Origin: Mycoplasma testudinis ATCC 43263
GTDB taxonomy: Bacteria; Bacillota_I; Bacilli_A; Mycoplasmatales; Mycoplasmoidaceae
Reading direction: 5' to 3'
DNA length: 33,886 nt
NCBI RefSeq assembly: GCF_000687795.1
Contig: NZ_JHXT01000018.1
Span: 1-33,886, forward strand
Shown: positions 1 through 10,120 of the stretch, one piece after another
Layout: each line of letters begins with the position of its first letter
Numbering within the stretch: the first letter of the stretch is position 1
Notes under the pieces: model-generated
Databases searched by the model: none
Told to the model about the DNA's origin: nothing
Seen by the model: the letters and a program-made list of their open reading frames with translations, nothing else
Made by a program: the position numbers and the translations under genes

Positions 1-269
1 CCTGGGTTAATATGGTTTTTTAAAGAAATAGAATTTATGGATTTCCCTTTTATATATTTTGAAACCAGTTTAAACCGTTCTTTAGTTGTCCAATTTTTAT
101 TTTTTGAATTATGTTTAAGACCTTCTTCACCTAAATCTTTGTATAACTTTATTCACCGTTTCACATAAGTCATAAAAATTTTTTTGCCAACACTACAAGG
201 TGCTTTGATCTTTTTTCCATTTTGATAGTTTAAGACGCATTTAAGTTTAAATTTGTCTGTGTATTTCAT
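1..269 (-). CDS. IS3-family transposase OrfA, N-terminal part
   Basis: The 89 visible residues begin MKYTDKFKLKCVLNYQNGK and are basic and helical. The segment around GEEGLKHNSKNKNW followed by TTKERFKLVSKYIKGKSI is typical of the two helix-turn-helix units of IS150/IS3 OrfA proteins, which bind the element ends. One UGA codon is read as Trp (KRWIKLY). OrfA normally runs to about 170 residues and passes by frameshift to the catalytic OrfB; both lie beyond the window edge, so I cannot tell whether the element is active. Confidence 0.75.
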
Positions 270-284
270 AAAAAATACCCCTTC

Positions 285-554
285 CTAGTTTTGTCCAGGA
301 ATTGGGGTACATACCACTAATAAATTTGTTTCTTGTGTTCAATTATCTAGATTTTTGAATCATAAAAATGCAGCATTATTATTTTCAACTGCTGAGAGAA
401 TTGCCAATCCAAAAACAAAAATAACAACAAAAAGATTTACGCCAAGAAGTAATAAATAAAATCACCGCAAAAATTTATTCTGACCCGTTTGTAAATATTT
501 GTTACGCAGAAATGAATACAAAAAAAATTTCTCTGCAGTTTTGTGGTTTGGCAT
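285..554 (-). pseudogene. Membrane-protein gene truncated by the insertion sequence
   Basis: An ATG at 554 opens a frame of 89 codons. About 81 residues (554-312) are native; the last eight (CTPIPGQN) are read from the IS end before a TAG at 285-287. The native part has a basic N-terminus, a long hydrophobic helix at about residues 30-55 (WFYLLLLGVNLFVVIFVFGL) and a Trp-rich region using UGA as Trp. It therefore looks like the N-terminus of an inner-membrane protein. A promoter-like TTAACA-18-TATAAT sits just upstream. I do not recognise the family. Any remainder of the gene would be on the far side of the element. Confidence 0.65.
290..311 (-). repeat. IS150-type terminal inverted repeat (one end)
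   Basis: The minus strand from 311 reads TGTACCCCAATTCC then TGGACAAA. It begins with the TG dinucleotide common to IS3-family ends and sits 21 bases before the OrfA start. Its partner is outside the window, so the outer boundary is inferred from the end pattern and from the point where the interrupted gene stops making native-looking protein. Confidence 0.6.
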
Positions 555-580
555 AAATTAAAGTTAAATAAAGTTTCTAA

Positions 581-610
581 ATTATAGCAAAAGCAAAAGA
601 GAGCTGTTAA
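581..610 (-). promoter_or_regulatory. Promoter of the truncated membrane gene
   Basis: Minus strand TTAACA (610-605), an 18-base spacer and a perfect TATAAT (586-581), about 27 bases before the ATG at 554. It is among the best sigma-70-type matches in the window. The gene it serves has a weak Shine-Dalgarno region, as expected for a nearly leaderless message. Confidence 0.5.
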
Positions 611-695
611 GCACAAAGGACTATTTGAAACAATTTAAACTACAAGAAAACAGTTTTTTGTATTTTTCACATCAAAGCAACTTAAAACAAAGTAA

Positions 696-2165
696 TTAGT
701 TCCGAATTGAAATTGTTTCAATTCGTTCTTTAACAAGTTTTAAAGTATGTTTTAAATCAACAAAATAATTGTCATTCAAATTTGGATTCATTTTCTTGAT
801 GTAATAATAATGTAAAACGTTTTTAACAATAATCGCAATCGTCACTAAACTTGCAAATACAAAGAACATTAATAAAGCATTACCAGGATATTGAATGAGA
901 GTGTCTGATAATAAATCATTATTAACAACACCATACGATCCACCAACTGACATATCTAATGGAGTTAATCCGGTTGTGAAATATTGAATATTGAAAATGT
1001 GAGACACAATAACGATTCAAATCATATATCCAGTCATAAACAAATATACACTAGTCATACTAGCAAAGCTGTAACGGTGTGAATAAAAGAATCAACTAAA
1101 GCCGACTACAAAAATGAAGCTGTGGTACAAGTAAAACATTTGTTGATCATAAAAAATAAATTGGGGTGTTACGTGAATGTTATTTTCGCCACCAATACCA
1201 CCAAATAAAGTAACGGCGCCACCTAAAAAGGCTCACGGTGCAACAAAAGTTGCATAGTCTTTTTTACGAGACATAATTAAAGATACCGGGAAGGCCATAC
1301 CTAAAAATTGGCATAACGGAGTCACGAAAACATTGCTGTATACAAAAGAATGAACTCACAATGATGTTTGCTCATCTAAATATCCGCGGTCACTCATCCC
1401 ATTAAATAAATTAGCTGAAGATAAACTATTATATAAAGTTGTGATATAGAAAGGACTATTTATATCATAAGCGATAGTTTCTTGAGAATTACTACCACCT
1501 GCGGATTTTTCGATAAAGCTTCAATCTGTTGATCCTGGTAAAGTAACTGAAGGAAGGCTTAATAATGGCATTGAATTATTTTGCAAATTAGTACCACTAA
1601 AAATAGAATTTTGAACATCAAACACATAATAATTAAAATTTGTTTGTGATGTTAAATATGGCATCAATTGTTCTGATTGAGATGCTTGGCGAATAATTTC
1701 TTGATTAGCGGCTGCGCCGGTTAATCCAGCGTCATTAACAGCTTTAATAATTTCGTCATAACGATCTTTAAAGATAGCATTATAACCGCCAATTGAACCA
1801 GAAGAGGTAATTTTACTTGGATTCCAAACATAAGCAATCCCACCATGGGCTGCTGCTTGCTGAACCGCAAGGTTATATTGCGCCAATAAAACAACATTAA
1901 CTAAAAAATAACCTGCAAACCAATATATTAAAAAAGCAGCGGCGAGTCCGGCTCAGACAGCATAATCTGTTTTCATCAATTTAATGCGGCGCTTAGGATG
2001 ATATAGTGGAGACATAATTCCAATTGGCTTGAATCACATCTTAACCTTATTAACCTTTTTTAAATATAAGATTACGCTAATACTAATAATTGCAATAACA
2101 ACCATTACTATGACTGCGACCCAGCGGCCAACTGGGGTTAATTCTTCTACTGTGTTATACGGCAT
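696..2165 (-). CDS. Polytopic membrane protein, unknown function
   Basis: This 489-residue protein has several UGA-encoded Trp residues and many hydrophobic segments. One N-terminal helix (WVAVIVMVVIAIISISVILY) is followed by a basic cytoplasmic stretch, a second helix (AGLAAAFLIYWFAGYFLVN), an extracytoplasmic domain of about 130 residues and a C-terminal group of helices. The late part (YLYHSFIFVVGFSWFFYSH) loosely recalls the YwaF/TP0381 family and the mycoplasma-specific DUF5378 proteins, but I cannot confirm either. The start at 2165 is chosen for the strong GGGGAGAG ribosome site four bases upstream. The gene lies between the truncated membrane gene and the MFS transporter, all leftward. 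Confidence 0.75.
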
Positions 2166-2208
2166 TAATCTCTCCCCAAAAAATATTTCTCGTTGAACGT
2201 GAGTTAAA

Positions 2209-2214
2209 ATTATA
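2209..2214 (-). promoter_or_regulatory. Possible -10 element for the membrane protein gene
   Basis: A minus-strand TATAAT lies 44 bases upstream of the ATG at 2165, between this gene and the end of the MFS gene. No clear -35 hexamer is visible at the usual distance, which is common in mycoplasmas. Read-through from the MFS gene cannot be excluded. Confidence 0.35.
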
Positions 2215-2279
2215 CTCTTAAAAAAGATCTACAGCAGGATAATGCCATCATTTTCAACTGAAGTGATACCTAAAATAAT

Positions 2280-4421
2280 TTATGAAAATTTAATCTTTAA
2301 CCAATTTGATAACAAACTTACGGGATCTTCAAAGTATTTTTTTAATTCACTTAAATCTTTTTCTATATGCGATGATAATTTCAGCGAAGCAGTTTTATTT
2401 TGGTTAATTTTTTGGTTCAATTTATTTATTTTAATTTCTATTGTTAATTCACGTCTATGCAGCAAAAAATTCAGATTATCTAAATCAATCAAAAAATTAT
2501 CTAACCTTTTTCATTTTTGGATATTAGAGCAATCACCAGCTAACAATAAATTGTATCGAGCCTTCTTTTTTAAAATTCGAAAATTTATTTTACTGGCATT
2601 ATTAGGTTGACTTTCTTTCAGATTCGTTTGTTTTAAAATCAATTTTTGCAAGCGTGTTTGTAGGCGAGAATTTATTTTCTCAAAATGCTTTATTTGTTTA
2701 TTTGAATACTGTTTTAAATAATTGGATTTAAGTAGATAAAAGTTTTTATTTAATTCATGTTTTTTGAAATCTGAACCAAGATAGTTATGGTATCAACTTT
2801 TTTTAAAGCAATCAATTCTAAATACACGATTTAAAAATCAAATCTTGAAAATAAACAATCAATTCCGTTGTATTAAAATTTGTTCATAAAGCGATCGATA
2901 ATAATTAGTTAATCCTTCAATTCCCATTTTTTTAATTGCTGCGATCGCCACTAAAATACTTAATCCTCCTAAGAATAAGCAAATCAAACATACAATCCAG
3001 ACAATAGTCCAATTACCAGAAATTTGAATTCCTAGAAAATGATGAATATTAATTCAAGTTTGATTATCAGCATTCAACCCAGACTGTCCGGCTATTAAAC
3101 CAGCTACAATCAAACCGATTGTTTGTCCGCCATAAACTACTAGTGTAAAAATTCCTAAATGTTTCGGAGCGGTTTTAGTACCAAATAAATTGGCTGCTAA
3201 AAAGCTTGGAGTAGATGTAACCATATAAACACCCAAACCAGAAAAAGTTCCTCATAAGTAAGGTAAAACACTTGGAGCAGTTGAAGAAAACAACATCATA
3301 AAACCAGCTAAACTTAAAGTTGTTCATCCAAAACAAAATGATTTTACAGGACCAATCTTATCGTTAAAACGCCCTCCAATTAAATTCCCAAATAAACATG
3401 CAACTCCATAAACAGCTGTAATATTCAATGCTAAATTTTTGCTAATACTATCTGTTTGTGAAGAAATCAGTCCATCAGAATTAATAAAAGGATTATTTAA
3501 ATTAATTAAACCATTGGTGTTTTGCTGTGCTTGCGAATCTAATATTCCCATTCCTAGAGTTAACAAAAAATAACCAATAATTAACAAATATCAATATGGG
3601 TATTTTTTTACCGAAATTATATCAACTCCAGATTCATTAGATAAATCAATACTTAAAAAAGTTTTTTTGTTATTAACTGTTTCAAAAACCGGATATGGAT
3701 GGCGCACTATAATTGCAGTAACTATACTTCCAACAACTAAGGCTAATCCTCCAAATAATATAAAAATAGCTCACGGTTCACTTTTTCATTCAACAATTAA
3801 AAACTTTAACAAAGAAGAAAAAATAACTGTCCCAATACTTCCTCCCATAAAACTAACACCCAGCGCTAAACCTCGTTGTTTTGGCATAAATCAACGATTA
3901 ATTAATTGTGAAATTCCTAAATTACTAAAAATGGAAATACCAATTCCCATAATAAAAACAAAGACATATAAAATAACAGCAGTTCCTGCCAAACTTTTCA
4001 AAGTTAAAAACCCGATTCCTAGGCAGGCATAAGCAATTGCTAAAATTAAAAATCCAGAAAAATAAACATGACGAGATTTTTTGCTGTGAAAAAATCACAT
4101 CCCAGCAAAAGGACCGGCAGTTGCAGTTCCTAGATATAAAAAAGCAATTACTAAATTGACAAGAATAATATGGTTACTTAACCATTGTGTAAAGATATTG
4201 CTAGCAATGGCGGGTGCTATATTTTGGCTAATTCCATAAGGAATCATTTGAATAAAAAAGCAACCCAAAACAATGGCCGCCATTCACAATTTACGAATCT
4301 GTTTTGATTTCTTATTAAGTTCAATTTGATCATTGTCACTTAATTTATTTGGATCAAATAAAGCAATGGCATTAGTTTTGTATTCAGGAAATCTTAGCGA
4401 TTGCTTTTTATTCAAATCCAT
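2280..4421 (-). CDS. MFS transporter, OFA (oxalate/formate antiporter-like), with long C-terminal tail
   Basis: A 713-residue major facilitator protein reading through several UGA Trp codons. The first helix (MAAIVLGCFFIQMIPYGI) starts near residue 46. The segment PKQRGLALGVSFMGGSIGT matches the conserved loop and helix of OFA/OxlT-type carriers, and FNDKIGPVKSF matches the second-half loop motif. Twelve helices appear to end near residue 490. The last 220 or so residues are hydrophilic, Lys/Asn-rich and helical with heptad-like spacing, an unusual extension since family members are usually about 400-450 residues. Carriers of this family move small carboxylates; the substrate here is unknown. 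The start is the first ATG in frame, with a weak GGA ribosome site. The YdfG and M20 genes upstream run in the same direction. Confidence 0.85.
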
Positions 4422-4510
4422 AAAAGTTCCGTTCTCATGAGGGTATAACACATGAAATTATAAGAATAATGTAGTCATATACAAAAAACTACCACTCTAA
4501 AGGTGCTGTT

Positions 4511-4516
4511 ATTATA
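4511..4516 (-). promoter_or_regulatory. Possible -10 element for the MFS gene
   Basis: A perfect minus-strand TATAAT lies in the 207-base gap between the dehydrogenase and MFS genes, 90 bases upstream of the MFS start. No convincing -35 element is seen. The gap also holds a weak palindrome (TAAAAGTT-TAAC-AACTTTTA near 4547-4566) that could act as a poor terminator for the upstream genes. Confidence 0.3.
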
Positions 4517-4628
4517 ATGCAAAAATAACTTTAATTATTTGAAAAGATAAAAGTTTAACAACTTTTATTAGACCAAATATTAAACCAAATATTTTTAGAA
4601 AACAAAATTAAGAAAAATCGAAAAAATA

Positions 4629-5405
4629 TTATTTCATTTCATCCTTTTTAAGAGTTTTGATTGGCCCAAAAGTCTGCGAACTGGCCATTATTTCCATAGT
4701 ATTAATATTAACTCTAGCAGGAACAGCTGCTGTAAAGTAAACAGCTGCTGCAATATCTACTGGCTTTAAACATACTTTTCCTTCGTAAACTTGGTTAGCT
4801 TTTTGGATATTTCCTTTAAAACGAATTTTTGAGAATTCTGTTTCACCAACTAATCCTGGTTCAATATTAGATACACGAATATTGTACTCGGCTAAATCTG
4901 CCCGTAAATTCATACTAAATTGTTTAACAAAAGCCTTAGTTGCACCATAAACATTACCGCCTGGGTAAGCATATGTTCCTGCAACTGAACCAATATTAAT
5001 GATGTGTCCTGAGCGTTTTTTGACCATTCCCTTACTAACGATTTGAGTTAAATTGATAAGTCCGTTGATGTTTACATCAATCATTTTTTTTCATTCAATT
5101 AAATTACATTCGTATACAGGGTTTAAACCAATACCTAAACCGGCATTGTTAATAAGAATATCAATATCCACCAAAGCCATCGGTAAAGCGTTTATTGTTT
5201 TAACTAAATCAGTAAGTTTAGTGACATCTCCTTTAACTGGAAAAAAGCGATTATGATATTTTTCTGCCATGTCTTGCATTAAAGATATTCTTCTAGCAAC
5301 ACCAATTACAAGATAATTATTTTTCAAAAATATTTTGCATATAGCCTTGCCAATACCGACACTAGCACCTGTGACTAAAACAACTTTTTGATTTTTATAA
5401 GCCAT
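4629..5405 (-). CDS. ydfG: Short-chain dehydrogenase, YdfG type (NADP-dependent 3-hydroxy acid dehydrogenase)
   Basis: A 258-residue classical SDR, with one UGA Trp at residue 105. The cofactor motif TGASVGIG is at residues 12-19, NNAG at 86-89, the catalytic Ser at 140 (NIGSVAG), Tyr at 153 and Lys at 157 (YGATK). The stretch GGNVYGATKAFVKQFS and the later IEPGLVGETEFSKIRFKG are very close to E. coli YdfG, which oxidises L-allo-threonine, L-serine and 3-hydroxy acids and reduces malonic semialdehyde. Arg residues follow the first strand (VARR), as expected for NADP use. Its start lies 25 bases after the M20 gene stop, so the two are probably co-transcribed. The physiological substrate here is not known. 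Confidence 0.88.
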
Positions 5406-5430
5406 ATCAGTTCCTTAACTTAACTAATAG

Positions 5431-6609
5431 TTATTTCTTTAAAACATTTTGAACATAAGCAACAAAATAGGTTACTCCTATTGGTAAAGAATCATCAGCA
5501 AAATTGTATTTAGGGTTATGTACAGAAACTTGTGGACCGGTATTTACAATCCCATAAACTCCTGGGATATTTTCGACAAATAAAGGAAAATCTTCGCTTG
5601 CCATAACACTTTCTGCATCAATTATCTTATCTTTACCAAAAGTTTCCTCAGCAATATTTCTTGCTTTGAGAGTCCACTCATAGTTATTGATAGTAGGAGG
5701 CACGCCATGAACTGAGTAATTTAGTTTTAAATTTCATTTTTTTGCAGATGCATTAGCAAATGCTTTAATTTTGTCAGTAAATAATTTTCGAATATCAGCA
5801 CTCTGACTCCGTAAAGTTCCTTTAACTGTAACTGAGTTTGGAATAATATTAGCAGCAGTTCCTGCGGAAATTTGACAAACAGAAAAAACAGTTCTTTCAG
5901 CGCTTGGAATAATCCGTTCACGAATTAAATAAATGCTTTGAATAAAGTCTAAAGCTGCAGGAATAGGATCATTAGCGTTTTCTGGAGCAGAAGAATGACC
6001 TCCTTTGCCAATAAAAGTAGCTTCGAAAATATCACTAGAAGCTAATAATGCTTTCCCAGGCTGCATAATAAACCCAAGATAAAAATCTTTATTAGCTACG
6101 TTTGGTTGTAATGTACTAGGAATTCCGTGTAAAGCAATAATAGAATCAAAATGATGTTTTTTTAGAATACCACCTTTAATCATTGTTTTAGCACCTTCAC
6201 CCGTTTCTTCAGCTGGTTGGAAAATAAATTTAACTGTTCCTTTAAAGTTTTTTGTTTTGGCAAGATATTTTGCCGCTCCCAAACCCATTGTTATGTGACC
6301 ATCATGACCACAAGCATGCATTGCTTTATTTTTAGAAGCATAAGAAGCACCAGTTTGTTCAATAATAGGAAGACCATCAATATCTGCCCGAATACCAACT
6401 GTTGGTCCCTTACCATTTGTTAAAGTTGCTACGACTCCAGTTTTTGACGTGCTTTGATCTAATTCATATCCCCATTCTTTTAAAAAGGTAATGATTTTTT
6501 TAGTAGTTTCAACTTCTTTAAGTCCGAGTTCAGGAATAGTGTGAAAATCGTGGCGGGTTTTAGTTAACCATTCACTTTCAGATTTTTTTATTTCATCAAA
6601 TAATTTCAT
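5431..6609 (-). CDS. M20 family amidohydrolase (hippurate hydrolase / N-acyl-amino-acid hydrolase type), copy 1
   Basis: A 392-residue peptidase-M20D-type enzyme that hydrolyses N-acyl amino acids or related amides. The five metal ligands of the family are visible: Cys100 and His102 in HACGHDGH, Glu135 in QPAEE, His161 in ALHG and His364 in VHNPKYNF. The dimerisation domain lies in the middle (GKGGHSSAPENANDPI). One UGA Trp is at residue 293 (KKWNLKL). The start at 6609 has GGAG ten bases upstream. It leads an apparent operon with ydfG. A close paralogue lies at 13179-14351 with metal ligands at nearly identical positions, so the pair arose by duplication or shared ancestry. Substrate specificity cannot be read from the sequence. 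Confidence 0.9.
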
Positions 6610-6896
6610 TCTGATATCTCCTAAAATAACAATGCTACTAATTGAATTTTGAATCCGTATTAGTATCTTAAATCAAGTAAATTTTTTTATTTATTTCTTT
6701 TAATTTTACAAAAACAAAAATTTTATATTTGCTATAAATTTAAAACCTCAATTATTTGCTGCTGCATAAAAAACAATCAGAAAAAAAGAAAACCAGAAAT
6801 TCAAAAAAACTAACCAAAATAAATATGATAAAAAGAAATTTTGAGTATTTATTTTCATTCTTTTAAACCTGTCAATTATTTTTCATTGAAATTTTA

Positions 6897-6931
6897 AGCA
6901 CATAAAAAAACTATCTGTTTTTTAAAGTGCT
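6897..6931. promoter_or_regulatory. Inverted repeat at the AdhE-like gene promoter
   Basis: The arms AGCACATAAAAAAAC (6897-6911) and GTTTTTTAAAGTGCT (6917-6931) pair at 13 of 15 positions around a five-base loop. The right arm ends 19 bases before the -10 hexamer, where a -35 element would be. It could be an operator. No U-tract follows, so a terminator is less likely. It is not a CIRCE element, whose arms are nine bases apart. Confidence 0.45.
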
Positions 6932-6950
6932 CATCCTAATAAACTTTATA

Positions 6951-6956
6951 TATAAT
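6951..6956 (+). promoter_or_regulatory. -10 element of the AdhE-like gene
   Basis: TATAAT inside TATATATAAT, 34 bases before the ATG at 6991. A standard -35 hexamer is not evident; the position is taken up by the end of the inverted repeat. An AAGGAA ribosome site follows at 6977-6982. Confidence 0.45.
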
Positions 6957-6990
6957 TAAACATTATTATTCATTCAAGGAATTTATATAG

Positions 6991-9900
6991 ATGGAATTTA
7001 ACGAAATTATTAGTCGAGTACGCAAAGCTCAAATAACTTATGCGACATATAGTCAAGCTGATGTTGACCAAATTTTTGAAAAGGTTTGTTTAGCAGTAAA
7101 TAATAAGCGCTTTGAATTAAGCCAAAGTTATTTACAAGAAACCAAACTGGGGGTTTTTGAAGACCTTGCTGTGAACATTCATTATGTAAGTAAAAATGTT
7201 TACAAATTTTATAAAAACGAAAAAACCTGTGGCACTTTTTATCACAATGCTTTAACTGGTATTGATAAAACATATTCTCCCATTGGAGTTGTGGGTGCAT
7301 TTGTGCCTCTGGTAAATAGTATCCCATTAATTATCTTTGAAATTTTGATGGCTTTAAAAACCAGAAACGGAATCATTATTGCACCACATCCAAAAGCCTA
7401 TCAAACAAGTGTTGTGTTATTGAAAATTATCTCTGATGCTGCAGAACTAGCGGGTGCTCCTCATGGAATCATTGGTTGATTAGAAAAAGACGATGTAACA
7501 GCAAAATCTGAAGCATTGAAAGAAGGTGTTAACTATTTAATAGCAAGCGGTGACTTTGAAGTAACCAATGCAGTTAGCCAATCAGGAAAATCACATTTTA
7601 TTTCAAGCCAAGCTAATACAGTTAGCTTTATTCATCCAAGTGCAGATATTTCTAAAGCAGTTTCGTCAATTGTTGAATCAAAATTATTTAATAATGGTCT
7701 ATTAGAAACTGCAGAAAATATTGTCATTGTTTTGAAAGAAGACTATTCTCGATTAATCACTGAAATTCAAAATCAGGAATGCCATGTAATTTCCCGAAAA
7801 GATGATCTAGAAAAAATTTCTAAAAAACTCTTTGTGAATTTAAAAAATAAAACAACAAATCCACAAATTACTGGGCAAACTCCTCAAGTAATTGGCGATA
7901 TTGTTGGATTAAAAGTTAATGCTGCAGTTAAAGTTTTGTTTGTAAGTGCAGATTACAAAAATGATAAATCTTTATTTTCTTATCCAAGGTTTGCACCAAT
8001 CATCACGATTTATCAAGCAAACACAATCGATGAAGCTTTCAATATCCAACAAGAAATTTTGAAAAACAGCAATGGCCACACAGCAAGTCTATTCATCAAC
8101 GAAATTACAGAAACTGATGTTATTAATCAGTTCAACGAATCAATTAATGCATCACGCTTATTAATTAATACTCCAGCGGGAATAGGAACAGTTGGATCAA
8201 TTTACAATTTTCAATTACAACCGAGCGTGCTTTACGGTTGTGGAAGTTGATCAAATCAACTTACAACTGAAAATTTCCAACCTAAACATTTATTAAATAT
8301 AAAGCAAACTGTGAAACGGAGAGAAGGCATGCTTTCATTACAAACCCCAACCCAACTATATTTTAAACTTGGGTCTATATCTCGAGCATTAACTGATTTA
8401 CAACACCGGGGAATTAATAAAGTTATGGTAGTTACAGATTCAACTGTAGCTCACGAAAAAAGAGAAGCTTTAAAAACAGCTTTAAATGAAGCTAACATTA
8501 TTTATCATACATATGCTCCCCATGATGCTTTTAGTGTACCAGTAACAATTGATACTGGAGTCAGTCAAGCATTATTATTCAAACCTGAAGCCATTTTGGG
8601 TTTTGGGACAATCGACACTATCAATTTAGCAAAAGTAATTGGTTTTCAATACAACGTTGCTTCAGGTTCTGAACACGATGTAACTAAACAACATATTCTA
8701 GTAATTTGTGTTGCTACCAATTTAGGAAGTCGAAATGAATTTGGTGATAACGCTTTCAAAATGGTTAATGATCAACGCCACTATATCAAACACGCTTCAT
8801 TAATTCCTTATGCAGTGGTTGTGGATTCGCAATTTAGCCAAGATTTGAATAAGCAAGCTTACGTTGTTCAAGCAATGGAAGCATTAGCCAACGCTATTGA
8901 AGCTCATGTCAGCCTTAAAGCAAACGAATACACACAACCTAATTCATTAGAAGCAATTCGAAAATTATTCAAATGATTACCACAAGCTTTTGTCAATAAC
9001 AAGCTTAATTTACAAGCTCACGACCAAATTCTAAATGCTGTTGCTTTAAGCAATAGCGTTGTTCATAATGCAAACGTTGGTTTAGCACATTCATTAAAAA
9101 AAGCTTTACAAACCGAATTTGCTTGTCCTACTGGTATTGGGCTTCGAATTTTTTTACCATATGTTATTGCCTACAATACCGCTACTGGGCAAAGATCCAA
9201 AACCAACTATAAATTCCATGATAAACCAAATACCCTTGTAGATGCTTATGCTGAAATAGCAACAGCTATTAATCTAAAAGGCACAACAGCAAACGATAAA
9301 GTAAAAAATTTAATTAATGCTTTTATTCAGTTAGGAAATAAATTAGAAGTTGCTTCTTCGCTAAAAGCCTATGGATTATTAGAAAACGAATATCAATCCA
9401 AAATCACGATAATGAGTGAACGGGCATTGGCGTTCAAAAGTTCAAATACCAACCCTCGTTCTCCTGTTTTAGTAGATCTTCAAAAAATATTGTTGGCAGC
9501 TTATACAAACGATGATTATGAAAAAATTAAACTTCCAGTAAAGTTTGAATCTGTAAAAATTGTTGAAAAAGTTCCTACAATTCACTTATTGAATGAACCT
9601 TTAACAAAACCTGAAAAAACAAAGATATCTGACAAAGAAACAAAAGTTGCAATTAAAAAACCAAAACAAAATCTGAAAAAAATTAAACAAGTTAAGACAC
9701 TAAAAACTAAATCTTCTAATTTTGCTGAAACTTTTGCAAGTGAATTAGAATCAATTAATCATGGGCAAGACAAATTTGAAAATTTAAGCAATAAACCTAA
9801 AGTGATCGCTTTGCCTAAACCGGTTGAAGCTAAACAAATAAGTTTATCTCAAATTAGTCCAGCAGTTACTACAAGTAAAAAAATTGTAACCCCTGTTATA

Positions 9901-10095
9901 AAGAAAGTGATTGCTCCAGAAAAAAAGCCGATTGTTTCAACACCTAAACAAAAGCTAAATAAATTTGATGCACCAAGAATTAAACAAGGTAAGTTCGATG
10001 CACCGATTTTGCATTCTGACAATAATCGAAAAAATATTTACAAAAATAATAATAAAAACAATTTATTGCGATCTAAGTTAATTAAGAAATGATAG
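6991..10095 (+). CDS. AdhE-like protein with degraded active sites and a basic C-terminal tail (probable pseudoenzyme)
   Basis: An intact 1034-residue protein that aligns along its length with bifunctional aldehyde/alcohol dehydrogenase AdhE (about 890 residues in E. coli): an aldehyde dehydrogenase part to about 420, then an iron-type alcohol dehydrogenase part to about 846. Clear matches include ALKTRNGIIIAPHPKA, ARLLINTP-like SRLLINTPAG and YGCGSWS. Key residues are missing. The catalytic Cys is Glu239 (NNGLLETAEN against DNGVICASEQ). Of the four iron ligands Asp/His/His/His, only His700 remains; the others are Glu630, Asn634 and Thr714. The GGGS cofactor motif is GFGT (537-540). A Lys/Pro-rich tail of about 188 residues with two KFDAP repeats follows. 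Four internal UGA codons and a final UGA before TAG are Trp. It is likely non-enzymatic, perhaps a filament-forming or structural relative; function unknown. Confidence 0.85.
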
Positions 10096-10120
10096 TGTTG
10101 TAAAAAACCATATGCAGTTT

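Larger units (their letters stand above)
1..311 (-). mobile_element. IS3-family (IS150-type) insertion sequence, 5' part
   Basis: The left 311 bases look like the beginning of an insertion sequence read leftwards. It has a transposase OrfA-type frame (1-269) with a strong ribosome site (GGAAGGGG) before its ATG. Just outside lies a terminal repeat that starts TGTACCCCAATTCC on the minus strand and continues to GGACAAA at 290. This resembles the IS150-group end pattern (TGTA, C-rich run, TTGGACA). The rest of the element, including the second end and the target duplication, lies outside the window. The junction cuts a membrane-protein gene (285-554), which supports insertion. Family assignment rests on the OrfA sequence and the end pattern. 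Confidence 0.8.
6610..6990. other. Divergent intergenic region
   Basis: These 381 bases separate the leftward M20 gene from the rightward AdhE-like gene, so they should hold promoters for both. I see a good rightward -10 element (6951-6956) and a long inverted repeat (6897-6931). No convincing coding frame is present on either strand, and no clear promoter for the M20 gene was found. Much of the middle is A/T runs. Confidence 0.5.

Noticed and set aside
2242-2610. Plus-strand open frame of 122 codons
   Set aside because: It is antisense to the helical tail of the MFS protein, and its Phe/Leu-rich product mirrors the Lys/Asn-rich tail.
3667-4032. Plus-strand open frame of 121 codons
   Set aside because: It lies wholly antisense to the MFS gene, has no ribosome site and encodes a low-complexity product that matches nothing I know.
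4547-4566. Terminator after the YdfG gene
   Set aside because: The stem (TAAAAGTT/AACTTTTA) is almost all A/T with one G-C pair and no proper U-run, and it is too weak to support.
6897-6931. CIRCE heat-shock operator (AGCAC...GTGCT)
   Set aside because: CIRCE arms are TTAGCACTC and GAGTGCTAA nine bases apart. Here the shared bases are much farther apart, and the gene is not a chaperone.
7010-7327. Minus-strand open frame of 105 codons
   Set aside because: It is antisense to the strongly conserved N-terminal part of the AdhE-like gene.
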